Both the position numbers and the translations under genes were made by a program. From Rhizobium johnstonii 3841 (lineage in GTDB: Bacteria > Pseudomonadota > Alphaproteobacteria > Rhizobiales > Rhizobiaceae), in assembly GCF_000009265.1 (NCBI RefSeq), contig NC_008384.1, positions 1 to 64,000 on the forward strand: 64,000 bases of DNA. Reading direction: 5' to 3'. Shown in pieces: positions 36,590 to 45,131 of the stretch (position 1 is its first letter; each line of letters opens with the position of its first letter). The notes beneath the pieces are model-generated. The model was given only the letters and a program-made list of their open reading frames with translations. It was not told the DNA's origin and ran no database searches.

Positions 36590-36915
36590 CAGGCTCTTTC
36601 ATAGGCGGCGACGAGCGGGTGATCGCGATTGGTCGTATGGTTTTTGTCCCATCCGCCGGGCGAGCCCCAGTTGGTGACGTCGGGGCCGAAGAAGTCCTGA
36701 TTGACGGCTTTGAACTGAACTCGGCTTTGTGGAATTTCCTCGTCCCATGAAATGGCATCGACCGGACAGACCGACAGGCACAGGCCGCAATTGATGCATT
36801 CGCCTGGGTGTATGTAGAACATCCGTCCGCCTTCGTAGATGCAGTCCACGGGACAGGCGACCGTGCAATCGCCATCCTTGACGTCGATACAGGGATCGGT
36901 AATGACATAGGCCAT
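36589..36915 (-). CDS. fdxA: FdxA-type 7Fe/8Fe ferredoxin
   Basis: 108-residue ferredoxin of the FdxA family. The first cysteine set is C8, C16, C20 and C24 (DPCIDVKDGDCTVACPVDC) and the second is ECINCGLCLSVCP, typical of one [3Fe-4S] and one [4Fe-4S] cluster. A C-terminal extension ends in PLVAAYER as in the family. It would carry electrons for a redox step, perhaps of the FAD enzyme in the facing operon. The frame opens at a GTG (36930), but ATG 36915 has GAGG at 9 nt and matches the family start. Translation is coupled to the DapA-family gene. Confidence 0.92.
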   Translation of the reverse strand: MAYVITDPCIDVKDGDCTVACPVDCIYEGGRMFYIHPGECINCGLCLSVCPVDAISWDEEIPQSRVQFKAVNQDFFGPDVTNWGSPGGWDKNHTTNRDHPLVAAYERA

Positions 36916-36996
36916 CCGGCGGTACCTCACTCTTCACTTGAGACGAATATGGCAAAGGACGGCGTTGCGAAAAAGCGCTGATTTTCGATGTTTTGA

Positions 36997-37011
36997 TTGC
37001 CGAAAAGGCAA
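36997..37011 (-). promoter_or_regulatory. LysR-type operator upstream of the ferredoxin gene
   Basis: On the minus strand the site with flanks reads GCGTTGCCTTTTCGGCAATC, 81 bp before the start codon. It matches the site before the plus-strand operon in 17 of 20 positions, and all three differences are T to C. Orientation relative to the gene is the same in both places. A looser, related sequence (TTTTTCGCAAC) occurs about 25 bp closer to the gene. Confidence 0.65.
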
Positions 37012-37185
37012 CGCGACAGCCTTGCGACCAGAGGCACCGCACGCGCCGAAGCCGGAGTCGCCTTTGCAGCAAGCCGCAACTGGGGGTGATGGCTAAGTAT
37101 CCGGCGTAGGTAGCAGGATGCGATACATCATTGCGATTGGTAAGTAGCGCCAGTGCTGATCATGCCTGACGGTTTTCCGACGATA

Positions 37186-38235
37186 TCATGCTCTATTTTT
37201 TTGATTGAGCGTGAAAGCGTCGCTTTCGCCGGGAACGAGTTCCAGCGGCCAGATCCTGTTTCGGGCGCCTTGCGGATAGTGATCGGCATAGGCCGGCATG
37301 GTGGCGAGCAGGGTTTCGCCGAGCTGCGCGCCGAGATCGCGCAGCGACATGCGGAAGGAGGTCAGCGTCGGCTGCAGGAAATGCGTGCGCGGCTCCTCGC
37401 GGAAACCGACGACGGCGAGGTCGCGCCCTGGCACGATGCCGGCCTCGGCAAGCCGGCGGTAAAGCCCGATCGCCATCAGTTCGTGGATCAGGATGATCGC
37501 CGTCGGCCGCTCTTCGATCATCAGCAATTCGTGGCCGGCCTGATAGCCGCCCTGTTCGCTCGACTTGACCCGGATGACGAGAGCTGGGTCGAAGGCAATA
37601 CCGTGCCGTTGCAGCGCCTGGCGGTAGGCGTCGACGAAGAGATAGCCAAGATTGATGTCGGAGGAGGGGGCAGCTACCGCGATCCGCCGGTGGCCTTTGG
37701 CGACCAGGCGGTCGACGCCGCGCGCCGCCACGCCCTCGAAATCGAGGTCCATCCAGGTGTAGCTGCCGCCCGACGCGCTGCGCCCGAGCGCCACGAAGGG
37801 GATGCGGGCCTTTTCCAGAAGCTCGATGCGCCTATCGGTTCGTCGTGTCGCCGAGAGGATCAGCGCGTCGACAAGCCGGCGCGCCACCATGCGCTTCAGA
37901 TATTCATGCGGGTCCTCGTCATCGGGGCAGGGCAGCATGACGAGATCAAGCTTGTGACGGGAAAAGACGCTCTGCAGCCCGTCGGTGACGCCAAGGAAGA
38001 AGTCGTCGCTGTTTTCGATCGTCTCGCGGCTCACTTCGAGCATCAGCCCGATGACGTTGGTCATGCCCTGGCGAAGGCTGCGGCCGGATTGGTTGGCGAC
38101 ATAACCGAGCTCCTCGGCGGCGGCGAGCACGCGCCGGCGCGTTTCGTCGTTGACGTCGGGCTTGCCGTTCAGCGCACGGGACACCGTTCCGATCGAAATG
38201 TCGAGATGCTCGGCGAGCTGGCGGATTCCCTTCAT
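37186..38235 (-). CDS. LacI-family transcriptional regulator
   Basis: 349-residue regulator. The helix-turn-helix is at residues 1-50 (KGIRQLAEHLDISIGTVSRA followed by LNGKPDV), followed by a periplasmic-binding-protein-like sensor domain. The frame is open to 38301, but those extra codons come from a palindromic repeat (copy 2), so ATG 38235 is chosen; a GGAGGAAG lies about 10 nt before it. No sugar transporter or catabolic gene is adjacent, so the target is not evident. Confidence 0.9.
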   Translation of the reverse strand: MKGIRQLAEHLDISIGTVSRALNGKPDVNDETRRRVLAAAEELGYVANQSGRSLRQGMTNVIGLMLEVSRETIENSDDFFLGVTDGLQSVFSRHKLDLVMLPCPDDEDPHEYLKRMVARRLVDALILSATRRTDRRIELLEKARIPFVALGRSASGGSYTWMDLDFEGVAARGVDRLVAKGHRRIAVAAPSSDINLGYLFVDAYRQALQRHGIAFDPALVIRVKSSEQGGYQAGHELLMIEERPTAIILIHELMAIGLYRRLAEAGIVPGRDLAVVGFREEPRTHFLQPTLTSFRMSLRDLGAQLGETLLATMPAYADHYPQGARNRIWPLELVPGESDAFTLNQKNRA

Positions 38236-38256
38236 CTGCGGCGATCTTCCTCCCCA

Positions 38257-38310
38257 ATGCATGTCGTCCAAAACTGTGCAGCGGTTTTGGGATAACGACA
38301 TGCGTCAAAC
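38257..38310 (+). repeat. Palindromic intergenic repeat, family 1, copy 2
   Basis: GCATGTCG (38259-38266) and CGACATGC (38296-38303) enclose CCAAAA / TTTTGG arms and the conserved GCAGCGGTTTTGGGATAACG. It lies between two lacI-type genes. It lacks the second half (AAAGCGCG part) of copies 1 and 3. Confidence 0.78.
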
Positions 38311-38366
38311 AAAACCGTCAGCCCTTCTTGCCACAGGATGGAGCCTGCGAAAAGGCGGGGGAGAGG

Positions 38367-39407
38367 TCAGGGTCTGAAGCTCTGGCGGATGACGAGCTCG
38401 GGAATGACGCGTTCGTAACCTGGAGCCAAGCCCGGGTTTTCAAGCCGCCGCTCCATCAGCGCGACGGCGCGCTGCGCCATGGTTAGCGGATCCTGGCGGA
38501 AGGTGGTCAGCCGGTAGCTCAGCCAGGAGGATTCCGGCACGTCGTCGAAGCCGATGACGGCGACATCCTCGGGGATGCGCAGCCGCGTTTCCAGGCGCAC
38601 GACATCCATCAGTCCGAAAGCGATCTGGTCGTTGGCGCAGAAAACAGCGTCGGGCTTTATTGTCTGCGAAAAGAGCGCGCGTGCGGCAGTGACGCCGCCG
38701 TCATAGTCGGAATCGCCGCCGCGTCCGACGACGACGGAGACACCGAGCGAACCGGCTGTCGACAGGAAGGCGCTTTCGCGCTCGATGATGGACGGCGTTC
38801 CGGTGTTGGAGCCGATGACCGCCAGCCGCCGTCTGCCGCTTTCGTAAAAGGCCGTCGCCGCCTTGCGGGAGGCCTCGGAGTTGCCGGCGCGCACATGGTC
38901 GGCGTCGGGTTCCGAACGGCCGATCACCACCAGCGGCTGGCCATTTCGCTGCGCGAGTTCGAAGAAACTCGCCGGTGGCGAGCCGGACAGGATGATGATC
39001 GCCTCGGCGCGGTGGCCGATCAGCATCTTCTGGGCAGCAAGCAGCTCGTCTTCCGTCTGGCCAGTGTTGATGAGAATCGGGATGCTGCCGCGTTTGATCA
39101 GGCATTTGGCAAGCGCTGCGGCCAGATGTGCGCGAAAACCCACTTCCGGCCGGGTCGCGACGATGCCGACCAGGCGGCTCTGATTGGCAAGCACGCCGCG
39201 CGCCAGGTCGTTGACATGGTAGCCGAGTTCTTGCGCCGCCTGCAGCACCTTTTCGCGCGTTGCAGGCGCCACGCTGGTGCCCGGCGTGAAGGTGCGCGAG
39301 ACGGCGGAGCGCGAAACGCCCGCCAATTGCGCCACCTGCTCGGCGCTGACGAAGCGCATGCGTTCTTTCTTTGGCGTCTTGCTGCCGTTCACTGGACCAT
39401 CATTCAT
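38367..39407 (-). CDS. LacI-family transcriptional regulator
   Basis: 346-residue regulator with the helix-turn-helix at residues about 20-66 (SAEQVAQLAGVSRSAVSRTF) and a sugar-binding-like sensor domain containing VIGFDDVPESSWLSYRLTTF. It differs strongly from the LacI protein just downstream, so the pair is not a recent duplication. ATG 39359 (MRFVSAEQ) is an alternative start. No target operon is adjacent. Confidence 0.9.
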   Translation of the reverse strand: MNDGPVNGSKTPKKERMRFVSAEQVAQLAGVSRSAVSRTFTPGTSVAPATREKVLQAAQELGYHVNDLARGVLANQSRLVGIVATRPEVGFRAHLAAALAKCLIKRGSIPILINTGQTEDELLAAQKMLIGHRAEAIIILSGSPPASFFELAQRNGQPLVVIGRSEPDADHVRAGNSEASRKAATAFYESGRRRLAVIGSNTGTPSIIERESAFLSTAGSLGVSVVVGRGGDSDYDGGVTAARALFSQTIKPDAVFCANDQIAFGLMDVVRLETRLRIPEDVAVIGFDDVPESSWLSYRLTTFRQDPLTMAQRAVALMERRLENPGLAPGYERVIPELVIRQSFRP

Positions 39408-39511
39408 CGGCTTTCAGCTATTGGTCGTTCCTAACAGCCGGATGACAGGCGGTCGAGGCAGTCAGAATTTTTTGCTTTTGGGAGGGACTGCGAACCAAAC
39501 TGCATTGGCCC

Positions 39512-39551
39512 AGGCAAAGAAAAACCGAGGCTGCTGGATGCAGCCTCGGTT
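39512..39551 (-). terminator. Rho-independent terminator of the glycine-zipper gene
   Basis: Perfect 11-bp stem AACCGAGGCTG (39523-39533) / CAGCCTCGGTT (39541-39551), 7-nt loop. On the minus strand a tail of TTTCTTTG follows. It lies 71 bp behind the stop of the gene at 39622. Confidence 0.85.
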
Positions 39552-39621
39552 GATGGGCGAAAATCAGCGGCGACGACGAATGACCAGATCCGCGCCGCCA
39601 ATGGAAGGCGAGGTCTGCCCG

Positions 39622-39918
39622 CTATTCGCAGACCCGCACGGTTTCGACATGATAGCCGCCGTCGTAGCGGTTGCGGACATCGCGGTCCTCATACCAGCAT
39701 CTCGGCGCGGGTTCGACATAACGCGGACCATCGACGTAGCGAGGCCCGCTATTGGCGATCGCGCCACCGATCAGACCGCCGACGACGCCTGCGGCAACGC
39801 CGCCAGCGATGGCCCGGCCCGTGTCATCGTGGTGATGGCGATCACGCGCGGCAGCGGGCTGAATGGCCGATCCAACAAGGGCCGTTGCGATCAACAGGCT
39901 GCTAATAACTCTCTTCAT
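39622..39918 (-). CDS. Small secreted glycine-zipper protein
   Basis: 98-residue protein with a signal peptide (residues 1-24, ending PAAA), a His/Asp-rich start to the mature chain (RDRHHHDD), and a glycine-zipper segment at about residues 36-55 (AGGVAAGVVGGLIGGAIA). A C-terminal Tyr/Arg/Asp-rich part holds two cysteines. Such proteins are thought to insert in or attach to the outer membrane; the exact role is unknown. It is monocistronic with its own terminator. Confidence 0.78.
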   Translation of the reverse strand: MKRVISSLLIATALVGSAIQPAAARDRHHHDDTGRAIAGGVAAGVVGGLIGGAIANSGPRYVDGPRYVEPAPRCWYEDRDVRNRYDGGYHVETVRVCE

Positions 39919-40029
39919 AACATTCTCCTCAGTGGCACTCGTCCCCCGATAGGAAATAAATGCGGCAGCAAGGCGTTTGTTCGTTCAAACTTTGCGACAG
40001 GCATTAATGCATGCCTGAGATAGAGCGCC

Positions 40030-40080
40030 GTGCGTCCTCACGGACGCACAAAGGTCGCTTCAGCACTTTCAATCCTCGCA
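40030..40080 (+). repeat. Intergenic repeat family 2, copy 2
   Basis: Hairpin GTGCGTCC (40030-40037) / GGACGCAC (40042-40049) followed by AAAGGTCGCTTCAGCACTTT. The stem and the AAAGGTCGCT segment match the copy at 13369. It sits just behind the stop codon of an ABC exporter gene, as copy 1 sits behind pbpC. Confidence 0.62.
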
Positions 40081-40087
40081 CGATGCG

Positions 40088-41986
40088 TTAGGTCGCCGAC
40101 TCCGCTGCCGTCGTCTCTTCCAGCACGTCTTCGGGAATGTCGTCGAAGGAGGAGTAGTTCAGATTGTAGAGCTTGGAATAGAGCTTGCCGTTCTTCATCA
40201 GCTGGCGGTGGTCGCCGCTTTCGATGATTTCGCCGTTCTGCAGCACGATGATGCGGTCCGCCTCACGGATCGTCGCGAGGCGATGGGCGATGACGAGGCC
40301 GGTGCGGTTTTCGAGCAGCTTCACCAGCGCTTTCTGGATCAGCATCTCGGTATAGCTGTCGATATTGGCCGTCGCCTCGTCGAGCACGAGGATCTTCGCG
40401 TCCGCCACCAGGGCGCGGGCAAAGCTCAAAAGCTGGCGCTGGCCGAGCGAAAGGTTGCCGCCGCGCTCCCCGAGAACGCTGTCGTAACCATCAGGCAGGC
40501 GCATCACGAAGTCATGTGCGCCGACCGCCTTGGCGGCCTCGATCACCTGTTCGCGCGTCGCTTCCAGCTTGTGGTAGCGGATGTTTTCGAAGACGGTGCC
40601 GGTGAAGAGGAAGGGTTCCTGCAGCACCATGGCGATCTGCGCTCCGAGCGAATCCTGCGTCAGATCACGCACATCGTCGCCGCCGACCAGTACCTGGCCC
40701 TGCTGCACGTCGTAGAAGCGATGGATCAGCGACATGCAGCTCGATTTGCCGGACCCCGTCGGCCCGACCAGCGCCACCGTCTCACCGGGATTGACCTTGA
40801 AGCTGACGTGCTTCAGCACCGGATGTTTCGGATTGTAGCCGAACACGACGTCCTTGAATTCCACCGATCCGTCCATGTCGCGCGACAAGGCCTTGGCATC
40901 GGGCGCGTCCTTGATGTCGACAGGCACGTCGAGCACTTCGGTCAGCCGCTGGCCGGACGCCATGGCGCGCTGCATCACCGAATATTGCAGGGTCAGCGAA
41001 CGGATCGGGTCGAAGAAGCGCTGGATGTAGAACAGGAAGGCGACGAGCACGCCGACATCGAGTGCCTGATTGAGAACGCGGGCGCCGCCGACGACGATGA
41101 CGAGCGCCATCGCCACGCCGGTCAGGCTGTCGACGATCGGCACCATCACCTGCGCGTAGCGCGCCGCCGTGAGATGTGTCTCGAGGTTGGCGCGCGCCTT
41201 GTCGTCGTAGAGCGTGAAGTTGACGCCCTGCCTGTCCATGCTCTGGACGGCGCGTACGCCGTGGATCGCTTCGGCGAGTGCGCCGGCGGCAACTGAATTG
41301 GTCTCGTGCGCGGCCATGAAGGATTTGCGCGCCAGCGGCAGCCAGAATAGCCGGACGATGAACAGCACCGGCAGCACCGAGAGCGTCAGCAGCCCCAGTT
41401 TGAAATCGAGATAGAGCATCACGAAGACGATGCCGAAGAGCAGCACGATGTCGCCGACCGACAGCACCGAGGTTTCGAGGAATTCCTGCATCGAGTTGAC
41501 GTCGCCCTGCAGGCGCGACATCAGCCGTCCCACTTCGGTCTTGTCCATGAAGGACAGCGAGACGCGCTGGAGATGCGAAAACATTGCCTTGCGGATATCG
41601 AAGAGCACGTCCTCGGCCACGCCGCCGACCAGCGTCTCCTGCGCGTAGCTTGCCGCATAGTTGATTGATATGGCGACGGTGAAGGCGACGATCGACCAGA
41701 CCAGGGCTGAATGGTTGCCGCCCGGCGACATGCCGTGGTCGATGGCATAGCGGATGATCAGCGGGATGGTAAGCTGCATCATCGTGAAGGTCAGAACGGC
41801 GACGACCGACCACAGGACCTGGCGGCGATAGGGGTGAACGAAAACCCAGATGCGCTTGACGATGTTGCCGTCGAAGGCCTTGCCGAACATCTCTTCCTCG
41901 ACCCGGTGCGAACCGACCACCGCCCGCGGCGGGCGGCGTCCATCCTCGCGAACGTCGGGACGCTCGGTTTCCAGTTCCTCGGCCAT
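40088..41986 (-). CDS. ABC exporter subunit with canonical ATP site
   Basis: 632-residue type IV exporter half: six membrane segments (about residues 60-350) then a nucleotide-binding domain. Walker A is GPTGSGKSS with Lys414 and Walker B is ILVLDEATA with Glu537. The signature is LSLGQ instead of LSGGQ. The frame is open to 42076, but ATG 41986 has GGAGG 7 nt upstream and begins an acidic N-terminal tail. It follows a second exporter half on the same strand, and the complementary defects in the two proteins indicate a heterodimer. Substrate unknown; drug or lipid export is typical. Confidence 0.9.
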   Translation of the reverse strand: MAEELETERPDVREDGRRPPRAVVGSHRVEEEMFGKAFDGNIVKRIWVFVHPYRRQVLWSVVAVLTFTMMQLTIPLIIRYAIDHGMSPGGNHSALVWSIVAFTVAISINYAASYAQETLVGGVAEDVLFDIRKAMFSHLQRVSLSFMDKTEVGRLMSRLQGDVNSMQEFLETSVLSVGDIVLLFGIVFVMLYLDFKLGLLTLSVLPVLFIVRLFWLPLARKSFMAAHETNSVAAGALAEAIHGVRAVQSMDRQGVNFTLYDDKARANLETHLTAARYAQVMVPIVDSLTGVAMALVIVVGGARVLNQALDVGVLVAFLFYIQRFFDPIRSLTLQYSVMQRAMASGQRLTEVLDVPVDIKDAPDAKALSRDMDGSVEFKDVVFGYNPKHPVLKHVSFKVNPGETVALVGPTGSGKSSCMSLIHRFYDVQQGQVLVGGDDVRDLTQDSLGAQIAMVLQEPFLFTGTVFENIRYHKLEATREQVIEAAKAVGAHDFVMRLPDGYDSVLGERGGNLSLGQRQLLSFARALVADAKILVLDEATANIDSYTEMLIQKALVKLLENRTGLVIAHRLATIREADRIIVLQNGEIIESGDHRQLMKNGKLYSKLYNLNYSSFDDIPEDVLEETTAAESAT

Positions 41987-42078
41987 GCCATTCCTCCCGC
42001 GGCCATCACGTCCGGTGGCCTGCATAGTCATTGCTTGTCCGCTCTTCTCCCCGGGGGCAGAAGAAGGGAATTCCATTG

Positions 42079-43932
42079 TTAGGCGCTCAAGACCTCGTCG
42101 CCCGGCCGCACTTGCAGGTCGTAGAGCGCCTTGTAGCGCCCACCGAGCGAAAGCAGCGCTTCATGCGTTCCGCGCTCGACGATCCGGCCGTCCTCGACGA
42201 ACAGGATCTGGTCGGCATGCATCAGCGAGCTCAGGCGGTGGGCGACGACGATCGTCACGCGGTCGGCCGCATAGCGGCGCATGGCGCCGCGGATGCGCTG
42301 CTCGGTGGCGGCATCGATTGCCGCCGTCGAATCGTCGAACACCATCACCGCCGGTTTCAGCATCAGCGCACGGGCGATCGAAAGACGCTGGCGCTGGCCG
42401 CCGGACAGCGAAACGCCGCGCTCACCGACGACCGTGCCGTACCCTATTGGCAGGCCGAGCACGTAATTGTGCAGCTGGGCGCTTTCACTGGCGCGTTCGA
42501 TGCGGCCTTCCTTCGCCCACGGGTCGCCATAGGCGATGTTGTTCTCGATCGTCGTCGTGAACAGGAAGGAGTCCTGCTGCACGACGGCAACCGCCCGGCG
42601 CAGCGATTGCAGCGTCGCCTTGCGGATGTCCTGGCCGTCGATCGTGATCTTGCCGCCGCTGACGTCGTAGAAGCGGGGAATGAGATGGGCGATCGTCGAC
42701 TTGCCGCTGCCGGGAGGCCCGACAATGCCGATCGTCTGGCCGCGCCTGGCTTCGAAGGAGACATCGTCGAGCACGATGCGTTTTTCGGAACCCGGATAGG
42801 CGAAGCTGACATTCTCGAAGCGCAGCACGCCGTCCGTCAACGCCAATTCCTTGGCATCCGGCGCATCCTTGATCGCGATGTCGAGGTCGAGCAGGGCGAA
42901 GAGCCGCGAGCCGCAGGTGGAGGCGCGGGCAAAGGCATTGACCATCAGGCCGAGCTGGCGCACCGGCATCTGCAGGATGGTCATGAAGGTCAGGAACGAG
43001 GCCAGCGTGCCGACGGTGATCTCGCCCGACATCACCTTGCCGCCGCCGACCCAGAGCACCAGGCCCATCGCCGCGAAGAAGGAGAAGGTCATGGCGCTGG
43101 TATTGGTAACGCGGATGCCGACGCGCTGATGCGCGAGCGCCAGCGCGCTCTTCGATGCCGCCTCGAATTTCGAAATCTCGTGTTCGTGAGCGGCAAAGGC
43201 GCGCACGACGCGAATGCCGCCGAGATTTTCCTCCATGATGCGGGTCAGCACCGAAAGCCGCTCCTGCAGGTCGAGCCAGGTGGCGCGTAGCTTGAGCTGC
43301 GTCACCGACGAGCGCCAGCCGACGAAGGGCACGAAACTCAGCGCCAGGAGGCCGAGCACGATATCGGTCGACAGCAGCATATAGGCGCCGATGCCGATCA
43401 GGATCGACAGCAGGATCATCCGGACGAGTGCCGTGGAGAAATACATGCGCACGCCTTCGAGATCGAGCAGGCCGACGGTGATCAGGTCGCCGGAATGCAC
43501 GGTGTCATGAAAGCTGAAGGAGAGCCGCTGGATCTTCTCGTAGCAGGCCAGCCGCAACTCGTAGCCGATGTGATGGCCGACGGCTTCGCTGTAATAGTTC
43601 TGCACCATGGTGAAGAGGCCGCGCAGCACGCTGGCACCGAGCAGCAGCAGCGCCGTGGTCAAAAGCGCGTCCTGTGCCGCCTGGCCCGCCGCACCGCCGC
43701 TCATCGCCATCTGCGTGTGGTCGACGGCCTGGCCGAGAAGGCGCGGGATCATCAGCTGGAAGGTGGAGGCCACAAGCGTGGCGCCGATCGCAAAGCCGGA
43801 TTGCCAGGGGTGGCGGAAGGCCATCATGGTGATACGCACCAAGGTGAAGAGGCCTCGGCCCCAGCCTGCCGCAGTTGCAAGCGCCATCGAAGCCGAAGGC
43901 TTCGTCGCGCGTATTAACGCATCGCTGCTCAC
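42079..43932 (-). CDS. ABC exporter subunit with degenerate Walker B
   Basis: About 617-residue exporter half with six membrane segments and a nucleotide-binding domain. Walker A is GPPGSGKST and the signature is a perfect LSGGQ. The residue expected to be the catalytic glutamate after Walker B is aspartate (VMVFDDSTA, Asp534). That is the pattern of the degenerate site in heterodimeric exporters such as TM287/288 or BmrCD. The start is uncertain: GTG 43932 is chosen, ATG 43887 and a longer form from 44040 are possible. It precedes its partner gene. Confidence 0.87.
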   Translation of the reverse strand: MSSDALIRATKPSASMALATAAGWGRGLFTLVRITMMAFRHPWQSGFAIGATLVASTFQLMIPRLLGQAVDHTQMAMSGGAAGQAAQDALLTTALLLLGASVLRGLFTMVQNYYSEAVGHHIGYELRLACYEKIQRLSFSFHDTVHSGDLITVGLLDLEGVRMYFSTALVRMILLSILIGIGAYMLLSTDIVLGLLALSFVPFVGWRSSVTQLKLRATWLDLQERLSVLTRIMEENLGGIRVVRAFAAHEHEISKFEAASKSALALAHQRVGIRVTNTSAMTFSFFAAMGLVLWVGGGKVMSGEITVGTLASFLTFMTILQMPVRQLGLMVNAFARASTCGSRLFALLDLDIAIKDAPDAKELALTDGVLRFENVSFAYPGSEKRIVLDDVSFEARRGQTIGIVGPPGSGKSTIAHLIPRFYDVSGGKITIDGQDIRKATLQSLRRAVAVVQQDSFLFTTTIENNIAYGDPWAKEGRIERASESAQLHNYVLGLPIGYGTVVGERGVSLSGGQRQRLSIARALMLKPAVMVFDDSTAAIDAATEQRIRGAMRRYAADRVTIVVAHRLSSLMHADQILFVEDGRIVERGTHEALLSLGGRYKALYDLQVRPGDEVLSA

Positions 43933-44163
43933 GGTATTTTTTCCAATAGATGTGTGGTCGGACGCTGGCCCGAAAAGACGGCAAATCCATGAAGGGATTG
44001 ATAGCACCTTCACTTTTGCCGATTCCAATTGGGGGTTCAAGTAAAGAATTCACCAGTTGGTTATTTTTACGTGAGGTCCCCTCGCATCCCCGGCTGGAAC
44101 AATCTGCGCGCGAACGGATTGCAGCAGGCGAACGCCAACCGTCGACCGGTGCCGGAGAGACCC

Positions 44164-44781
44164 ATGCCACTCAAAGCCCTTGCCCTCAACGCCACGCTGA
44201 AGACCAGCAACGCTAAGGACGCGTCCTCGACCGACCGGATGATCGGACTGATCGACAAGGCGATGTCCGCGCACGGCGTCGTGACCGAAGTGCTTCGGCT
44301 CGCCGATTTCGCCGTCAAGCCGGGCGTCACCTCCGACGAAGGCGCCGGCGATGACTGGCCCGATATTCGCGCCAAGGTGCTCTCCGCCGATATCCTGCTG
44401 ATGGCGACGCCGATCTGGCTCGGTCAGCCATCCAGTGTCTGCAAACGGGCGCTGGAGCGGATGGACGCCTTCCTCGAGGAGACCGACGATGAAGGCCGCA
44501 TGGTCTCCTATGGCAGGGTCGCGGCCGTTGCCGTCGTCGGCAATGAGGACGGCGCCCACCATGTGTCGGCCGAGCTCTTCCAGGCGCTGAACGACGTCGG
44601 CTTCACCATCCCGGCCAATGCGGTCGCCTATTGGGTTGGCGAGGCAATGGGTTCCACCAATTTCGTCGATCTCGACAAGGTGCCGAAGGTCGTGACCAAA
44701 GCCGTCGACATGCTGGCACGCAACACGGTGCATCTGGCCGGCCTGCTGAAGGCAAAGCAATATCCGGGCGAGGGCGGCTGA
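44164..44781 (+). CDS. NAD(P)H-dependent flavin reductase-like protein
   Basis: 205-residue flavodoxin-fold protein of the NADPH-dependent FMN reductase family. The N-terminus (KALALNATLKTS) is the phosphate-binding loop for FMN, and ATPIWLGQPSSVCKRALERMD is the conserved middle segment. It would transfer electrons from NAD(P)H to quinones, azo compounds or flavin. The frame is open from 44029, but GGAGAGA precedes ATG 44164. It is divergent from the ABC exporter pair, which could mean a shared stress response. Confidence 0.85.
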   Translation: MPLKALALNATLKTSNAKDASSTDRMIGLIDKAMSAHGVVTEVLRLADFAVKPGVTSDEGAGDDWPDIRAKVLSADILLMATPIWLGQPSSVCKRALERMDAFLEETDDEGRMVSYGRVAAVAVVGNEDGAHHVSAELFQALNDVGFTIPANAVAYWVGEAMGSTNFVDLDKVPKVVTKAVDMLARNTVHLAGLLKAKQYPGEGG

Positions 44782-45131
44782 GGTCGCTGCCGACCCGACA
44801 TTTCAAGATCAATCCGCGGTTCGGGGAGTACAGGTCGACCAAGCTTCCTCGAATACGTCTAAATTATGTTTTATTTCAATAGCTTGAAGAGATGTGGCAA
44901 CAAACCTCTTGCCACCTGCGCCATTTAGCGCTTTCATACACTACCAGTTTGATAGACTATGGACGAGCGTGATTGCTTCCCTAGTTCTCTGGCGGGGCCG
45001 CTGGTTCGGACCCCGATGCCGCGGCAGGTGTCTTGAATGGCCGCATGAACCTCATCAACGCGTGAGCCACTGTTTTATGCGTTGAAACCTCGATCGACCC
45101 AGGGTGCGGATGAAGCCGCAAAGGAGTTGCG
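44782..45131 (+). other. 350-bp gap without a gene
   Basis: No convincing coding region. It contains one AT-rich part near 44855-44885 and an inverted repeat, GTGGCAA (44894-44900) / TTGCCAC (44909-44915), with an 8-nt loop. The last bases carry the AAGGAGTT Shine-Dalgarno sequence of the next gene. No promoter could be assigned with confidence. Confidence 0.6.

Noticed and set aside
38236..38301. 22-codon N-terminal extension of the LacI-type gene
   Set aside because: The codons derive from a palindromic repeat that recurs elsewhere in the window; the conserved helix-turn-helix begins at 38235.
44894..45085. 63-codon frame in the gap before the FAD/NAD(P)-binding gene
   Set aside because: GTG start without Shine-Dalgarno sequence, no recognisable motif, and an inverted repeat overlaps the start.
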